From assembly GCA_963765745.1 (NCBI GenBank), contig CAVXXM010000003.1, forward strand, positions 744,001 to 808,000: a DNA stretch of 64,000 bases, read 5' to 3'. Under the pieces are notes generated by a model that worked only from the letters and a program-made list of their open reading frames with translations, made no database searches and was not told the DNA's origin. Of this stretch, positions 46,193 through 56,266 are shown in pieces; the first letter of the stretch is position 1; each line of letters begins with the position of its first letter. A program made the translations under genes and the position numbers. This DNA is from JAHFPN01 sp963765745 (lineage in GTDB: Bacteria; Pseudomonadota; Alphaproteobacteria; Rhizobiales; Xanthobacteraceae).

Positions 46193-46651
46193 ATGGTCAA
46201 CAAGTCACGGCTCTACATTCCCGCGCTCGGCGGGATTTACGATCGTCTCTGGAATGTCGTTGAGTTGTTGTTGCGTATCGTCGCGGGGCTGATGCTGCTT
46301 TATCCCCACGGCCTTCCGAAGCTCGGCATATTCGGAGGCGGTGGGTATGCTGGCACTGCTACATACATGGAACAAAGGGTCGGCCTTTACCCCGGCTGGT
46401 TCTGGGCGTTCGTAGCTATTTTCCTCGAAACGATCGGCGGCGTTCTGTTGGCGCTTGGGCTCTTCACGCGGCTGATTGCGTTCCTCCTCGTCATCGAGAT
46501 GCTGACGATCCTCAACTACTATTATTCCATTCGGTCGGGCTACACGGCCGCCGTGGAGCTTCCGCTCTTGTGGGCTTTCGTCTTCCTCTTCTTCGCGATC
46601 CGCGGTGGCGGCGCCTGGTCGGTCGATGGACGAATAAACAAGGAAATCTAA
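46193..46651 (+). CDS. DoxX-family membrane protein, second of a tandem pair
   Basis: A 152-residue four-helix membrane protein, related to the one just upstream: LLRIVAGLMLLYPHGLPKLG, FWAFVAIFLETIGGVLLALGLF and WAFVFLFFAIRGGGAWSVDG align with its helices. A strong GGAGGGGG lies five bases before ATG 46193. The conserved pattern of both copies suggests a heteromeric complex or recent duplication and divergence. Confidence 0.85.
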   Translation: MVNKSRLYIPALGGIYDRLWNVVELLLRIVAGLMLLYPHGLPKLGIFGGGGYAGTATYMEQRVGLYPGWFWAFVAIFLETIGGVLLALGLFTRLIAFLLVIEMLTILNYYYSIRSGYTAAVELPLLWAFVFLFFAIRGGGAWSVDGRINKEI

Positions 46652-46693
46652 TTTAGCGGCGCGGCGCGCGTCGGAGATCGGTGCGCGCAGCGT

Positions 46694-47874
46694 TCACATC
46701 CCGCCGTACAGCCACTCGATCCCGTCATAGGCATCCTGCGGCGTGCGCGCTCCGAGCATTTGATCGCGCAGTTCCGCGGTGACGCCGCGTGCGTGATAAA
46801 ATTCGCCATAGACCCGGGCCATGATCTGCACCCGCCCGGTGCGCAGATAGCGCTGTTCCTGATAGGCGCGGAACGCGGCCGGCAAATCGTCCGGCTGCTT
46901 GGCCACTTTCTCCGCCAGCCAATAGGCGTCTTCGGTGGCCATGCAGGCGCCTTGCGCGAGATACTGCAGCATCGGGTGCGCGGCGTCGCCGAGCAGCGTC
47001 ACGTTGCCCTTCGACCAGTCCTTGATCGGCTCGCGGTCGCACAGCACCCACATGCGCCAGGTCTCGATGCGCTCCAGCAGGCGCAACACCTCGGGCCGCT
47101 GGCCCTTGAAATGCGCCCGTAACTCGGAGGCGTCGGCCTCGGCGTTCCAGCCTTCGACGTAGCGGTCCGAATGAAAGACGGCGACGAGGTTATAGAGCTC
47201 GCCGCGGCGCAGCGGATAATGCACGAAGTGCGTGCGCGGGCCGGCCCAGAGCACGATGTCGGGCTGCCACAGATCATCGGGTACCTGCTCGCGCTTCAAG
47301 AACGGCGCGATAGGCGATGTGGCCGGAGACGCGCGGTGCGCCGTCGCCGACGATCATTCTCGCGCACGCGCGACCACATGCCGTCGCAGCCGATCAGCGC
47401 ACGGCCCTTGATTGCCTCGCCGGATTCGAGCTGGACGGAAACGCCGCCACCATTGTCGCTGAAATTGACGACGCGGCGTTCGGTCTCCAGCGTGATGAGA
47501 TTGTTGCTCTTGCAGGCGTCGAGGAAAACCGCGTGCAGGTCGTGGCGGTGGGTGACCGCATAAGGTTCGCCGAATTTCTCGAAGAAGTCTTTGCCGAGCG
47601 GAACGCGTGTCACGCTCTTGCCGGTGAGCGCGCAGCGCATTTCCTGCGCCTTGGGCTCCCAGGCGTCGGCGAGCACCGCGTCTTTCAGACCGAGCTTGCC
47701 GAGCGCCCGAAAAATGTTCGGACCGAGCTGAATACCGGCGCCGGCTTCACGGAATTCCGCCGATTGTTCCAGCACGCGTACCGGGAAGCCTTTGCGCGCC
47801 AGCGCATGGGCGGCGGCCAAGCCGCCGATGCCGCCGCCGGAGATGAGGAAGGGTAATTCTTCGGTCCGCGCCAT
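46694..47874 (-). CDS. FAD-dependent aromatic monooxygenase (two frameshifts)
   Basis: Class A flavoprotein hydroxylase resembling salicylate and 3-hydroxybenzoate 6-hydroxylases. The N-terminal part has the FAD motif SGGGIGGLAAAHAL near residue 12 and the DG motif ALIGCDGMWSRVRE. One extra A near 47355 and one extra T near 47303 break the frame; between them MIVGDGAPRVSGHIAYRAVL reads through. The C-terminal part has the GD motif LLGDAAHPMLQYLAQGA and ACMATEDAYWLAE. The joined length of about 393 residues is normal. It lies 52 bp downstream of recJ. The substrate cannot be assigned. Confidence 0.8.
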
Positions 47875-47926
47875 CGATCAATACCCCCGGCGATGCATAC
47901 AACAAGCCGTGCGCCCGGTCATCGCT

Positions 47927-49733
47927 TCACCGCGCCGCCAAGAGCTCGGCGGGCGCCGCGTCGAGCACGCGCATTTCGACGCGCTCATTGCCCTGCCACG
48001 AATTGAGCGTGAGCGCGCCGGCGACGTGCATGGTGCGGCCGCGCCCGGCGAGCAAGGCGTCGCCGAGCGGGCGGCCGAGCGCGCGGAAGGCGATGGCGCT
48101 GATCTGGCGATTGTCGCCAGCCTTGAGCCGCAGCCGCACGTGCGCATCGCCGGCGGGATCGGCGAACACGACCGTGTGCGACGGCAGGGCGAATACGGGC
48201 TCGGGATTGCCGGCGCCGAACGGCCCGGCGCGGCCGATGGTCTCCATCAATTCGAGATTTGCCGCGCCGGCGGTTAGCGCGCCGTCGATTTCTAGCGCGT
48301 CCACATGGCGCGCGGCCTCGACCGGTTGCCGCGAGCGTCTCTTCGAGAAACGCGCGCAGGTCCTTGAGCTTCGCGCGCGTAACCGTGAGCCCGGCGGCCA
48401 TGGCGTGGCCGCCGCCCTTGACCAGCAGGCCCTTGTCCACGGCGGCGCGCACGGCGTGGCCGAGATCGACGCCGGGGATCGAGCGGCCGGAGCCGGTGCC
48501 GCTGTCGCCGAGCATGGCGATGGCGAAGGCCGGGCGGCCGAAGCGCTCCTTCAGCCGCGCGGCGACCAGACCGACCACGCCCGGGTGCCAGCCGTCCTTG
48601 GATGCGATCACCACCGCGCCGCGCTCCTCCAGCCCGAGCGCGGCGAGCGCTTCGGCTTCGGCCTCGGCAAGCGTCGCCTGCTCGACGGCCCGGCGCTCGG
48701 TGTTCAGACGATCGAGCTCGAGCGCGATCTTCATGGCCTCGGACGGGTCGTCGGTGAGCAAGAGGCGCGTGCCAAGCGTGGCGTCGCCGATCCTGCCGCC
48801 GGCGTTGATGCGCGGCCCTAGAAGAAATCCGAGATGGAACGGCGTCGGGGGGCCATCGAGGCGGGCGGCGTCCATCAGTGCTTTGAGGCCTACGCCTTCG
48901 CGCCGGCGCATGGCGAGCAGGCCCTTGGCGACATAGGCGCGGTTCAGGCCTTTGAGCGGCACCACGTCGGCCACGGTGCCGAGCGCAACGAGATCGAGGT
49001 ACGCCAGCAGATCCGGTTCGCGGCGCGTCGCGTTCCAGAAGCCGCGCTTGCGCAACTCGCGCAGCAGCGCGACCGCGACGATGAAGACGACGCCGACGGC
49101 GGCGAGATAGCCGAGCTTCGACAGATCGTCCTGCCGGTTCGGGTTCACGATGGCGCGCGCGGACGGCAGCCGTTCGGGCGCCTGGTGATGGTCGATGACG
49201 ACCGTATCGAGACCGAGCTTCTTCGCCTCGTCGAGCGCGTCGATGCTGGTGGTGCCGCAATCGACGGTGACGAGCAGCTTGGCGCCGCGCTCAGCGAGAC
49301 CTCTCACCGCCTCCACGTTCGGCCCGTAGCCCTCGAAGATGCGATCGGGAATGTGAAAGAGTGGATCGAGCCCGCAGGCGCGGAGCACGCGCACCAGGAG
49401 CGCGGTCGAGGTGGCGCCGTCCACGTCGTAATCGCCGAACACCGCGATTTGCTCGCCGCCCTCGACGGCATCGGCGATCCGCGTGGCCGCCGCCGGCATG
49501 TCGGTGAGCGTGTCGGGGTCCGGCATCAGGCTTTTCACGGTCGGATCGAGATAGGCCTCGGCGTCGTCGGGCGTGACCCCGCGCCCGGCCAGCACGCGGG
49601 CGAGCAGTTCGGGCAAGCCGAGACGCTGCACTAGCGCCAGCGCGGTCTGGTTGGCGCGCGCGTCGAGCCGGTCGCGCCAGACGCGGCCTGAAGCCGAGCG
49701 CTCGACGCCGAGGAAGGGGCGGGATTCGGACAT
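47927..49733 (-). CDS. recJ: Single-stranded-DNA exonuclease RecJ (one frameshift)
   Basis: 5'-3' ssDNA exonuclease of recombination and repair. ATG 49733 starts MSESRPFLGVERSASGR; the DHH domain shows AVFGDYDVDGATSTALL near 90, VDCGTTSIDALDEAKK, VIDHHQAPERLPSARAIVNP near 170 and GTVADVVPL; the DHHA1 domain has GPRINAGGRIGDA and GGGHAMAAGLTV. One extra G near 48327 shifts the frame, after which VEAARHVDALEIDGAL and NSWQGNERVEMRVLDAAP finish the OB-fold to 47927. The joined length of about 602 is normal. In related genomes recJ follows glpX directly; here a GNAT gene and a repeat lie between. Confidence 0.9.
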
Positions 49734-49770
49734 GGCGGGATGATGCCTCATCCCGAACCATTTGCCATTC

Positions 49771-49859
49771 CGTCATGGCGGGCTTGTCCCGGCCATCCCG
49801 ATTCCTGAAACTCAGTGCCCTCCTAAGCGAGATCGCCGGGTCAAGCCCGGCGATGACGA
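49771..49859. repeat. Two-hairpin palindromic intergenic element, copy 2
   Basis: Hairpin I at 49775-49796 (ATGGCGGG-CTTGT-CCCGGCCAT, one bulge) and hairpin II at 49832-49854 (ATCGCCGGG-TCAAG-CCCGGCGAT), 35 bases apart, flanked by CGTCAT ... ATGACG. This matches the layout of the element at 11919-12013. It separates recJ from the GNAT gene. Confidence 0.8.
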
Positions 49860-49868
49860 AAAGGAAAG

Positions 49869-50315
49869 TCAGAACACTTTTCTGTACTGAATGAACCCCG
49901 AACGCTCGGCGAGCTTCTCGTAAAGCACCCGCGCGGTGGCGTTGGTTTCGTGCGTGTTCCAGTAGACCCGGCTGGCGCCTGCTTCCTTTGCCTTCGCATA
50001 AACCGCCTCGATCAACGCGCGGCCGAGACCGAGGGTCCGTGTTTCCTGCGCAACGAACAGGTCCTGCAGGTAGCAATAGTCGCCGGCCGTCCAGAACGAG
50101 CGGTGATAGAGATAATGGACGATGCCGAGCAGTTTGCCGTCCACATAAGCACCGAGCGCGAACATGGGCTCTTTGGGATCGAGCAACCGCTTCCACGTGA
50201 TATCGGTCGCGTCCGGCGTCTGCGAAGATTTGTAGAACTCGAGATAGCCGCGCCAGAGCGGCTCCCAGGCCGTGCGCTCGCCGGCACCGACCGGCCGGAT
50301 GATGACTTCGCTCAT
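49869..50315 (-). CDS. GNAT-family N-acetyltransferase
   Basis: A 148-residue acetyltransferase with the acetyl-CoA core: CYLQDLFVAQETRTLGLGRALIEA (shortened: motif A LFVAQETRTLGLGRALI near 85-100) and VYWNTHETNATARVLYEKL near 115-133. The N-terminal half RPVGAGERTAWEPLWRGYLEFY is typical for GNATs acting on small molecules or antibiotics; the substrate is unknown. It begins 7 bp after the glpX stop and ends 9 bp before the palindromic element, an insertion in the otherwise common glpX-recJ order. Confidence 0.85.
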   Translation of the reverse strand: MSEVIIRPVGAGERTAWEPLWRGYLEFYKSSQTPDATDITWKRLLDPKEPMFALGAYVDGKLLGIVHYLYHRSFWTAGDYCYLQDLFVAQETRTLGLGRALIEAVYAKAKEAGASRVYWNTHETNATARVLYEKLAERSGFIQYRKVF

Positions 50316-50322
50316 GCAGCGC

Positions 50323-51318
50323 TCAATCGAGGTGGAATTTTTCGAATTGCCGGTGCTCGGCCTCGATCCAGCGCACGGTGCCGGTGACCGAGCGCATCAC
50401 CACGGTGTGGGTATAGATGCGGTCCTTGGCGAAGCGCACGCCGCGCAGGAACGAGCCGTCGGTGACGCCGGTCGCCGCCACCAGGCAATCGCCGCGCACC
50501 ATGTCCTTGATTTCGTATTTCTTGCGCGGATCCTTGACGCCCATCTTGGCCGCGCGCTCGCGCTTGGCGTCGGTATCGAGCACGAGGCGGCCCTGCATCT
50601 GGCCGCCGATGCAGCGCAACGCCGCCGCCGCGAGCACGCCCTCGGGCGCGCCGCCGATTCCGATATAGATGTCGATGCCGGTCGTCGCCGCGTCGGCGCA
50701 ATGGATCACGCCGGCCACGTCGCCGTCGGTGATCAGGCGCACCGCGGCGCCGGTCTTGCGAATGGCGGCGATCAGGTCGGCGTGGCGCGGGCGCTCGAGC
50801 ACCAGCGCGGTGATTTCCTCGGGCTTCACGCCCTTGGCCTTGGCGAGCGAGACGATGTTCTGGTCGGCGGGCGCGTCGAGATCGACGACGCCGGCCGGAT
50901 AGCCCGGCCCGATCGCGATCTTCTCCATATAGACGTCGGGCGCGTTCAGCAGCGTGCCGCCCTCGGCCATGGCCATGACGGCGATGGCGCCGGGCATATT
51001 CTTGGCGCAAAGCGTGGTGCCTTCCAGCGGATCGACGGCGATATCGACCTTGGGGCCCTTCTTGTTCCCGACTTCCTCGCCGATGAACAGCATGGGCGCT
51101 TCGTCGCGCTCGCCCTCGCCGATGCGCACGACGCCGTCGATCGGCAACTTGTTCAGCTCGCGGCGCATGGCATCGACCGCGGCCTGGTCGGCGGCCATCT
51201 CGTCGCCGCGGCCGCGCAGCCGCGCAGCGGAGACCGCGGCGCGCTCCGTCACGCGCACGATCTCGATCGAAAGCACGCGCTCGATCAGCAGGCCCGGCTG
51301 GACGGTGATCGAAGTCAT
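50323..51318 (-). CDS. glpX: Class II fructose-1,6-bisphosphatase
   Basis: Gluconeogenic phosphatase hydrolysing fructose-1,6-bisphosphate (possibly also sedoheptulose bisphosphate). The 331-residue protein has IGEGERDEAPMLFIGEEVG near 67-85, the metal-binding DPLEGTTLCAKN near 96-105, GERDEAP and DGDVAGVIHC. ATG 51318 follows GGGGGAACGAA. The open frame runs upstream inside hom in another frame and is not coding there. It lies in the minus-strand row aminotransferase / hom / glpX. Confidence 0.93.
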   Translation of the reverse strand: MTSITVQPGLLIERVLSIEIVRVTERAAVSAARLRGRGDEMAADQAAVDAMRRELNKLPIDGVVRIGEGERDEAPMLFIGEEVGNKKGPKVDIAVDPLEGTTLCAKNMPGAIAVMAMAEGGTLLNAPDVYMEKIAIGPGYPAGVVDLDAPADQNIVSLAKAKGVKPEEITALVLERPRHADLIAAIRKTGAAVRLITDGDVAGVIHCADAATTGIDIYIGIGGAPEGVLAAAALRCIGGQMQGRLVLDTDAKRERAAKMGVKDPRKKYEIKDMVRGDCLVAATGVTDGSFLRGVRFAKDRIYTHTVVMRSVTGTVRWIEAEHRQFEKFHLD

Positions 51319-51353
51319 TTCGTTCCCCCGTATTTTCTTCAGCTTTTCACTTT

Positions 51354-52676
51354 TTAACTTTTCTCGATACGGATCACTTGCGGAGTTTCCGCGAGCACCT
51401 TGTCGGCTTCGATGGCTTTCAGCGCCGCGCGCACCGCGTCCTCGCTGGTGGCGTAGGTGATCAGGATCACCGCCGCGGGCTTGTCGGCGCGCTTGGGGTC
51501 GTCGCCGCCGTGCGGGCGCTTGTCGCGGCCGCGCTGCATGATGGATTCGAGCGAAATGTTCTGCTCGGCCATGCGGCGCGCGATGGTGGCGGCGGTGCCG
51601 GGCCGGTCGATGGCGGAAAGGCGGATGTAATAGCCGCCCTCGTGGCGCTGCATCGGCGCCCGCGTCGGGCGCGCCAGGCCGGCGGCGGGCCGGCCGAACG
51701 GATAGACCCGGCGGCCGGCGGCGATATCGACAAGGTCTGCGACGACTGCGGAGGATGTCGCGGGCCCGCCGGCGCCGGGGCCGACGAGGGTCAGGTTCAT
51801 CATGTCGGAATCGACCGCGACCGCGTTCAACACGCCGTCGATCTCGGCGATCACGGAGCCCTTGGGGACCATGGTGGGATGCACGCGCTGCTCGATGCCG
51901 GTGGCGGTGCGCTGCGCGACGCCGAGCAACTTCACGCGATAACCGAGCTCGTCGGCCGCCGAGAGATCGGCGAGCGAAATGCTCTGGATGCCTTCGACAT
52001 AGACGGAGTCCGCGTCGACTTCGGTGCCGAAGGCCAGACTCGTGAGGATCGCGATCTTGTGCGCGGTGTCGAAGCCGCCGATGTCGAAGGTCGGATCGGC
52101 CTCGGCATAGCCGAGCCGCTGCGCCTCCTTGAGACAATCGGCAAACGAGCGCGCCTCCTTCTGCATCTGCGTCAGGATATAATTGCAGGTGCCGTTCAGG
52201 ATTCCGTAGACGCGCTCGATGCGCGCGCCGCCGAGGCCCTCGCGCAAAGTCTTCACGATCGGGATGCCGCCGGCGACGGCGGCCTCGAAACAGAACGAAG
52301 CGCCGCTTTTTTCCGCGAGCTTGGCCAGCGCGACGCCGTGCCTGGCGATCAGCGCCTTGTTGGCGGTGACGACCGGGCGGCCGATGCCGAGCGCGGCCTC
52401 GACCGCGCCTTTCGCCGGATCGCCCTCGCCGCCCATCAGCTCGACGAACACGTCGATGCCAGGATCGCGCGCGAGCGCGGCGGGATCCTCGACCTTGCGC
52501 AGCTTCGAGAGATCGATGGAATTGTCCTTGGGCGGGTCCTTGGAGGAAAAGGCCACCAGATCGATCGGGCGCCCGGCGCGCGCCGCGAGCTCGGCGCGCG
52601 AACGCGCCAGCATCCCGACCACGGCCGAACCGACCGTGCCGAGCCCGGCGAGACCCACTTTCAGCGGCTCAACCAT
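51354..52676 (-). CDS. hom: Homoserine dehydrogenase
   Basis: Reduces aspartate semialdehyde to homoserine, a branch point to threonine and methionine. The 440 residues are unbroken: NAD(P) motif GLAGLGTVGSAVV near 8-20, PVVTANKALIARHG near 103, the catalytic region LNGTCNYILTQM near 168 and FDIGGFDTAHKIAIL near 205, and a C-terminal ACT domain (RLSAIDRPGTAATIARRMAE, about 360-440) for feedback control. It starts 13 bp after the aminotransferase stop, supporting an amino-acid operon. Confidence 0.95.
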   Translation of the reverse strand: MVEPLKVGLAGLGTVGSAVVGMLARSRAELAARAGRPIDLVAFSSKDPPKDNSIDLSKLRKVEDPAALARDPGIDVFVELMGGEGDPAKGAVEAALGIGRPVVTANKALIARHGVALAKLAEKSGASFCFEAAVAGGIPIVKTLREGLGGARIERVYGILNGTCNYILTQMQKEARSFADCLKEAQRLGYAEADPTFDIGGFDTAHKIAILTSLAFGTEVDADSVYVEGIQSISLADLSAADELGYRVKLLGVAQRTATGIEQRVHPTMVPKGSVIAEIDGVLNAVAVDSDMMNLTLVGPGAGGPATSSAVVADLVDIAAGRRVYPFGRPAAGLARPTRAPMQRHEGGYYIRLSAIDRPGTAATIARRMAEQNISLESIMQRGRDKRPHGGDDPKRADKPAAVILITYATSEDAVRAALKAIEADKVLAETPQVIRIEKS

Positions 52677-52689
52677 GGGAGATCCGATG

Positions 52690-53908
52690 TCAGCCGCGCG
52701 CTTTGAGCGGGATGATGTTGTGGAGCGTCTTGTCGGCCGTGTCGAAGAAGCGGCGCATATTACGCGCGGCCTGGCGGATGCGCTGCTCGTTTTCCACCAG
52801 CGCGATGCGGACGAAGCCCTCGCCGTGCTCGCCGAAGCCGATGCCGGGCGAAACCGCGACCGAGGCCTTCTCGACTAGGAGCTTGGAAAACTCGACCGAG
52901 CCGAGCCCGGCGAAGCGCTCCGGCAGCGGCGCCCAGGCGAACATGGAGGCCTGCGGGCGCGGGGATCGGCCAGCCGGCGCGGGTGAAGCTGTCGACCAGC
53001 GCGTCGCGGCGCTTCTTGTAGGTCGCGCGCATTTCGACGATGCAATCCTCGGGGCCGTTCAGCGCCGCGGCGGCTGCCACCTGGATCGGGGTGAAGGCGC
53101 CGTAATCGAGATAGGACTTCACGCGCGCCAGCGCCGCGATCAGCCGCTCGTTGCCGACGGCAAAGCCCATGCGCCAGCCGGGCATCGAGAACGTCTTCGA
53201 CATCGAGGTGAATTCGACCGCGATCTCCATGGCGCCCGGCACCTGCAGGATCGAGGGCGGCGGATTGTTCTCGAAATAGACCTCGGCATAGGCGAGATCG
53301 GACAGCACCAGCAGATCGTGCTTGCGCGCGAAGGCGACGATGTCCTTGTAGAAATCGAGCTCGGCGGTGCAGGCGGTCGGGTTCGACGGATAGCAGAGCA
53401 CCAGCGCGATCGGCTTCGGCGTCGAATGGATCACCGCGCGCTCGAGCGCGTAGAAGAAGTCCGGCCCCGCCTCGCACGGCACCGAGCGGATGGTGCCGCC
53501 GGCCATGAGGAAGCCGAACGCGTGGATCGGGTAGCTCGGGTTCGGCACCAGCACGAGGTCGCCCGGCGCCGTGATGGCTTGGGCCATGTTGGCGAAGCCT
53601 TCCTTGGAGCCGAGCGTGGCGATGACTTGCTTTTCGGGATCGAGCTTCACGCCGAAGCGGCGGCCGTAATAGGCGGCCTGCGCCTTGCGCAAGCCGGGAA
53701 TGCCGCGCGAGGACGAATAGCGGTCGGTGCGCGGCTTGCCGATGGTTTCCTTGAGCTTGTCGATGATGTGCGCGGGCGTCGGCAGGTCTGGGTTGCCCAT
53801 GCCGAGATCGATGATGTCGGCGCCCTGGTTGCGCGCGCCGGCCTTCGCCTTATTGACGATTTCGAAAATATAGGGCGGCAGGCGCTGGATGCGATGGAAC
53901 TCGTGCAT
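52690..53908 (-). CDS. Class I/II PLP aminotransferase, AlaC/DapL-like (one frameshift)
   Basis: Fold-type I aminotransferase, probably making alanine or acting as an LL-diaminopimelate or aspartate aminotransferase. It shows DLGMGNPDLPTPAHIIDKL near residue 36, TLGSKEGFANM near 105, CYPSNPTACTAEL, the PLP Lys in TSMSKTFSMPGWRMGF near 238. A one-base excess near 52955 shifts the frame after WPIPAP, and MFAWAPLPERFAGLGS then completes the small domain with GEGFVRIALVENEQRI. ATG 53908 (MHEFHRIQRLPPY) fits the family. The joined length of about 406 is normal. Confidence 0.87.
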
Positions 53909-53979
53909 GGTCCTATTCCCGGGATTCGGGGGTCTCATAGCACCGAAACGTTAAGCGTTGCAGGGGTTTCGGAACGGGC

Positions 53980-54246
53980 CTAGTTGCCCTTCTCGATCCC
54001 GCGCCGCACTGCCTTTTCGCGGCCCTGGAGCTTGTCCAGTTGCGCTTCGAGCTCCTTCTGCTCGTCGGGAGTGAGCACGGGCTTGGCGATTTCCCGATCG
54101 CGCGGCGGCGGCACCAGGAGCGGCAAATCGGGCGTCGGTCCCGGGCTCGGCGGCGTCGATGACGGCAAAAAAGGGATGCTGCCTTCCCCGGCGCATCCGG
54201 CCAGCAGCACAAGCGCCAGCGCCGCCGCGGTGCAGCGCAGCGGCAT
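53980..54246 (-). CDS. Small putative lipoprotein
   Basis: An 88-residue exported protein: signal peptide MPLRCTAAALALVLLAGC with lipobox LAGC, then a Pro/Ser-rich linker (about 27-50) and a charged helix DEQKELEAQLDKLQGREKAV that could form a coiled coil. Known function: none that I recognise. ATG 54297 (MTKGLSLRK) would add 17 residues before the signal. It is divergent from phaC. Confidence 0.6.
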   Translation of the reverse strand: MPLRCTAAALALVLLAGCAGEGSIPFLPSSTPPSPGPTPDLPLLVPPPRDREIAKPVLTPDEQKELEAQLDKLQGREKAVRRGIEKGN

Positions 54247-54415
54247 CAACGTTAATCGCGTTTTCGGCCGTTTACGCAACGAAAGCCCCTTCGTCATAAC
54301 GGCGACACACGGCAAGAGAATCTGTCCGTAAGTCGTGTCGTCGCCTATTATGGCGGAAGCGCGGTGCAAGGCCAGGGAGGCGCCGCGCGTGTGCCGAGAA
54401 GGGTCGGGAAAACCG

Positions 54416-56218
54416 ATGCACGGCAAGCCCGAGGACACATCCGGCAAGGCCGCCGTCGATCCGGAGGCCTTCGCGCGGAATCTTGCGCGCCTCATGGATG
54501 AGGGCGGCCGCGCCATGGCCGCCTACATGAAGCCGCGCGAGGACGGCACCGTCCAGGACGAGGTGGCCGACGAGCTCGCCGACGTCACCAAGACGCTCGG
54601 CAAGGTCGCCGAATACTGGCTCTCCGACCCGCAGCGCGCCATCGAAGCGCAATCGAGTCTGGTCAAGGGCTATCTCGACCTGTGGACCGCTTCGATGAAG
54701 CGAATGGCGGGCGAGACCGTGGCGCCGGTGGCCACGGCCGCCGCCGCGGACCGCCGCTTCGCCGATCCGGAATGGTCGGAGAATCCGTTCTTCGACGCGG
54801 TGAAGCAGGCCTATCTCATCACCTCCGATTGGGCCGCGAAGCTGGTGCGCGACGCCGAGGGGCTCGATCCGCACACGCGCCACAAGGCGGATTTCTACGT
54901 GAAGCAGATCGCGGCGGCGATCTCGCCCTCCAATTTCGTTTTCACCAACCCGGAAGTGTTGCGCGAGACGCTGGCGTCGAACGGGGAAAACCTCGTGCGC
55001 GGCATGAAAATGCTGACCGAGGACATCGAGGCCGGCCACGGCGAGCTGAAATTGCGCCAATCCGACGCGAGCAAGTTCGAGATCGGCCGCAACCTCGCGC
55101 TGACGCCCGGCAAGGTCGTGTTCGAGAACGAACTGATGCAGCTCATCCAGTACACGCCGGCGACCGATACGGTGTTGCGGATTCCGGTGCTGCTGGTGCC
55201 GCCCTGGATCAACAAGTTCTACGTGCTCGACCTCACGCCCGACAAATCCTTCATCAAATGGATGGTGGACCAGGGGCTGACCGTCTTCGTGGTCTCCTGG
55301 GTCAATCCGGACGCCCATCTCGCGAGCAAGAGCTTCGAGGATTACATGCGCGAAGGCGTGATCGCGGCGCTCGACGCGGTGGAAACGGCGACCGGCGAGC
55401 TGCGCGTTCACGCCATGGGCTATTGCGTCGGCGGCACGCTGCTGGCGACTGCGCTCGCCTACATGGCGGCGAAAAAGGACGACCGGTTCGCCAGCGCCAC
55501 CTTCCTCGCGGCGCAGGTGGATTTCACTTATGCCGGCGATCTCAAGGTGTTCGTCGACGAGGACCAGCTCAAGGTGCTCGAGCGCAAGATGCAGGAGCTC
55601 GGCTTCATGGAAGGGAGCAAGATGGCGGCCGCCTTCAACATGCTGCGGGCCAACGACCTGATCTGGCCCTACATCGTGAACAATTATCTGCGCGGCAAGG
55701 CGCCCTTCCCGTTCGACCTGCTGTACTGGAATTCGGATTCGACGCGGCTGCCGGCGGCGAACCATTCGTTCTATCTGCGCAATTGCTATCTGGAGAACAA
55801 GCTGTCGCGCGGCCAGATGACGATCGGCAACGTCAAGATCGATCTCGGCAAGATCTGGGTTCCGATCTATCAGCTGGCGACGCGCGAGGACCACATCGCG
55901 CCGGCGCAATCGGTATTCTTCGGCGCGCATCTGTTCGGCGGGCCGACGCGGTTCGTGCTCTCGGGCTCGGGCCATATCGCCGGCGTGGTCAATCATCCGG
56001 CGCTGCAGAAATATCAATACTGGACCGGCGGCGAGCCCACGGGCGAGCTCAAAGCCTGGATGAAGAAAGCCGAAGAGCACCCGGGCTCCTGGTGGCCCGA
56101 CTGGCTCGCCTGGATCGAGCAGCTCGACGCCGAGCGGGTGCCCGCGCGCGAGCCCGGCGGCGGCAAGCTCGCGCCGATCGAGGACGCGCCGGGGAGATAT
56201 GTGAGGGTGAGGGCTTAG
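54416..56218 (+). CDS. phaC: Class I poly(3-hydroxyalkanoate) synthase
   Basis: Polymerises 3-hydroxyacyl-CoA into PHA on storage granules. The 600-residue protein (from MHGKPEDTSGK) has the N-terminal regulatory domain with EWSENPFFDAVKQAYLI near 115-130, and the alpha/beta-hydrolase catalytic domain with VPPWINKFYVLDL, the lipase-like box GYCVGG near residue 340 (nucleophile Cys), and the C-terminal Asp/His in DHIAPAQS and SGHIAGV. GGGA lies upstream of ATG 54416; the frame opens at 54335. No phaA/B or phasin lies next to it, but a hydratase that could supply monomer is 0.6 kb downstream. Confidence 0.93.
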   Translation: MHGKPEDTSGKAAVDPEAFARNLARLMDEGGRAMAAYMKPREDGTVQDEVADELADVTKTLGKVAEYWLSDPQRAIEAQSSLVKGYLDLWTASMKRMAGETVAPVATAAAADRRFADPEWSENPFFDAVKQAYLITSDWAAKLVRDAEGLDPHTRHKADFYVKQIAAAISPSNFVFTNPEVLRETLASNGENLVRGMKMLTEDIEAGHGELKLRQSDASKFEIGRNLALTPGKVVFENELMQLIQYTPATDTVLRIPVLLVPPWINKFYVLDLTPDKSFIKWMVDQGLTVFVVSWVNPDAHLASKSFEDYMREGVIAALDAVETATGELRVHAMGYCVGGTLLATALAYMAAKKDDRFASATFLAAQVDFTYAGDLKVFVDEDQLKVLERKMQELGFMEGSKMAAAFNMLRANDLIWPYIVNNYLRGKAPFPFDLLYWNSDSTRLPAANHSFYLRNCYLENKLSRGQMTIGNVKIDLGKIWVPIYQLATREDHIAPAQSVFFGAHLFGGPTRFVLSGSGHIAGVVNHPALQKYQYWTGGEPTGELKAWMKKAEEHPGSWWPDWLAWIEQLDAERVPAREPGGGKLAPIEDAPGRYVRVRA

Positions 56219-56231
56219 GCCATGGCCGCGT

Positions 56232-56260
56232 TTGACGCATTACGTACCGCATACTAAACT
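56232..56260 (+). promoter_or_regulatory. Promoter of the higBA module
   Basis: TTGACG (56232-56237), an exact 17-base spacer that includes TACGTA, and TAAACT (56255-56260). The predicted start falls at about 56267, exactly the A of the higB ATG, and no Shine-Dalgarno precedes it, predicting a leaderless message. Confidence 0.5.
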
Positions 56261-56266
56261 GCACCG

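Noticed and set aside
54272..56080. A 602-codon minus-strand open frame over phaC
   Set aside because: Antisense shadow of phaC; composition of repeated Arg/His/Glu without motifs.
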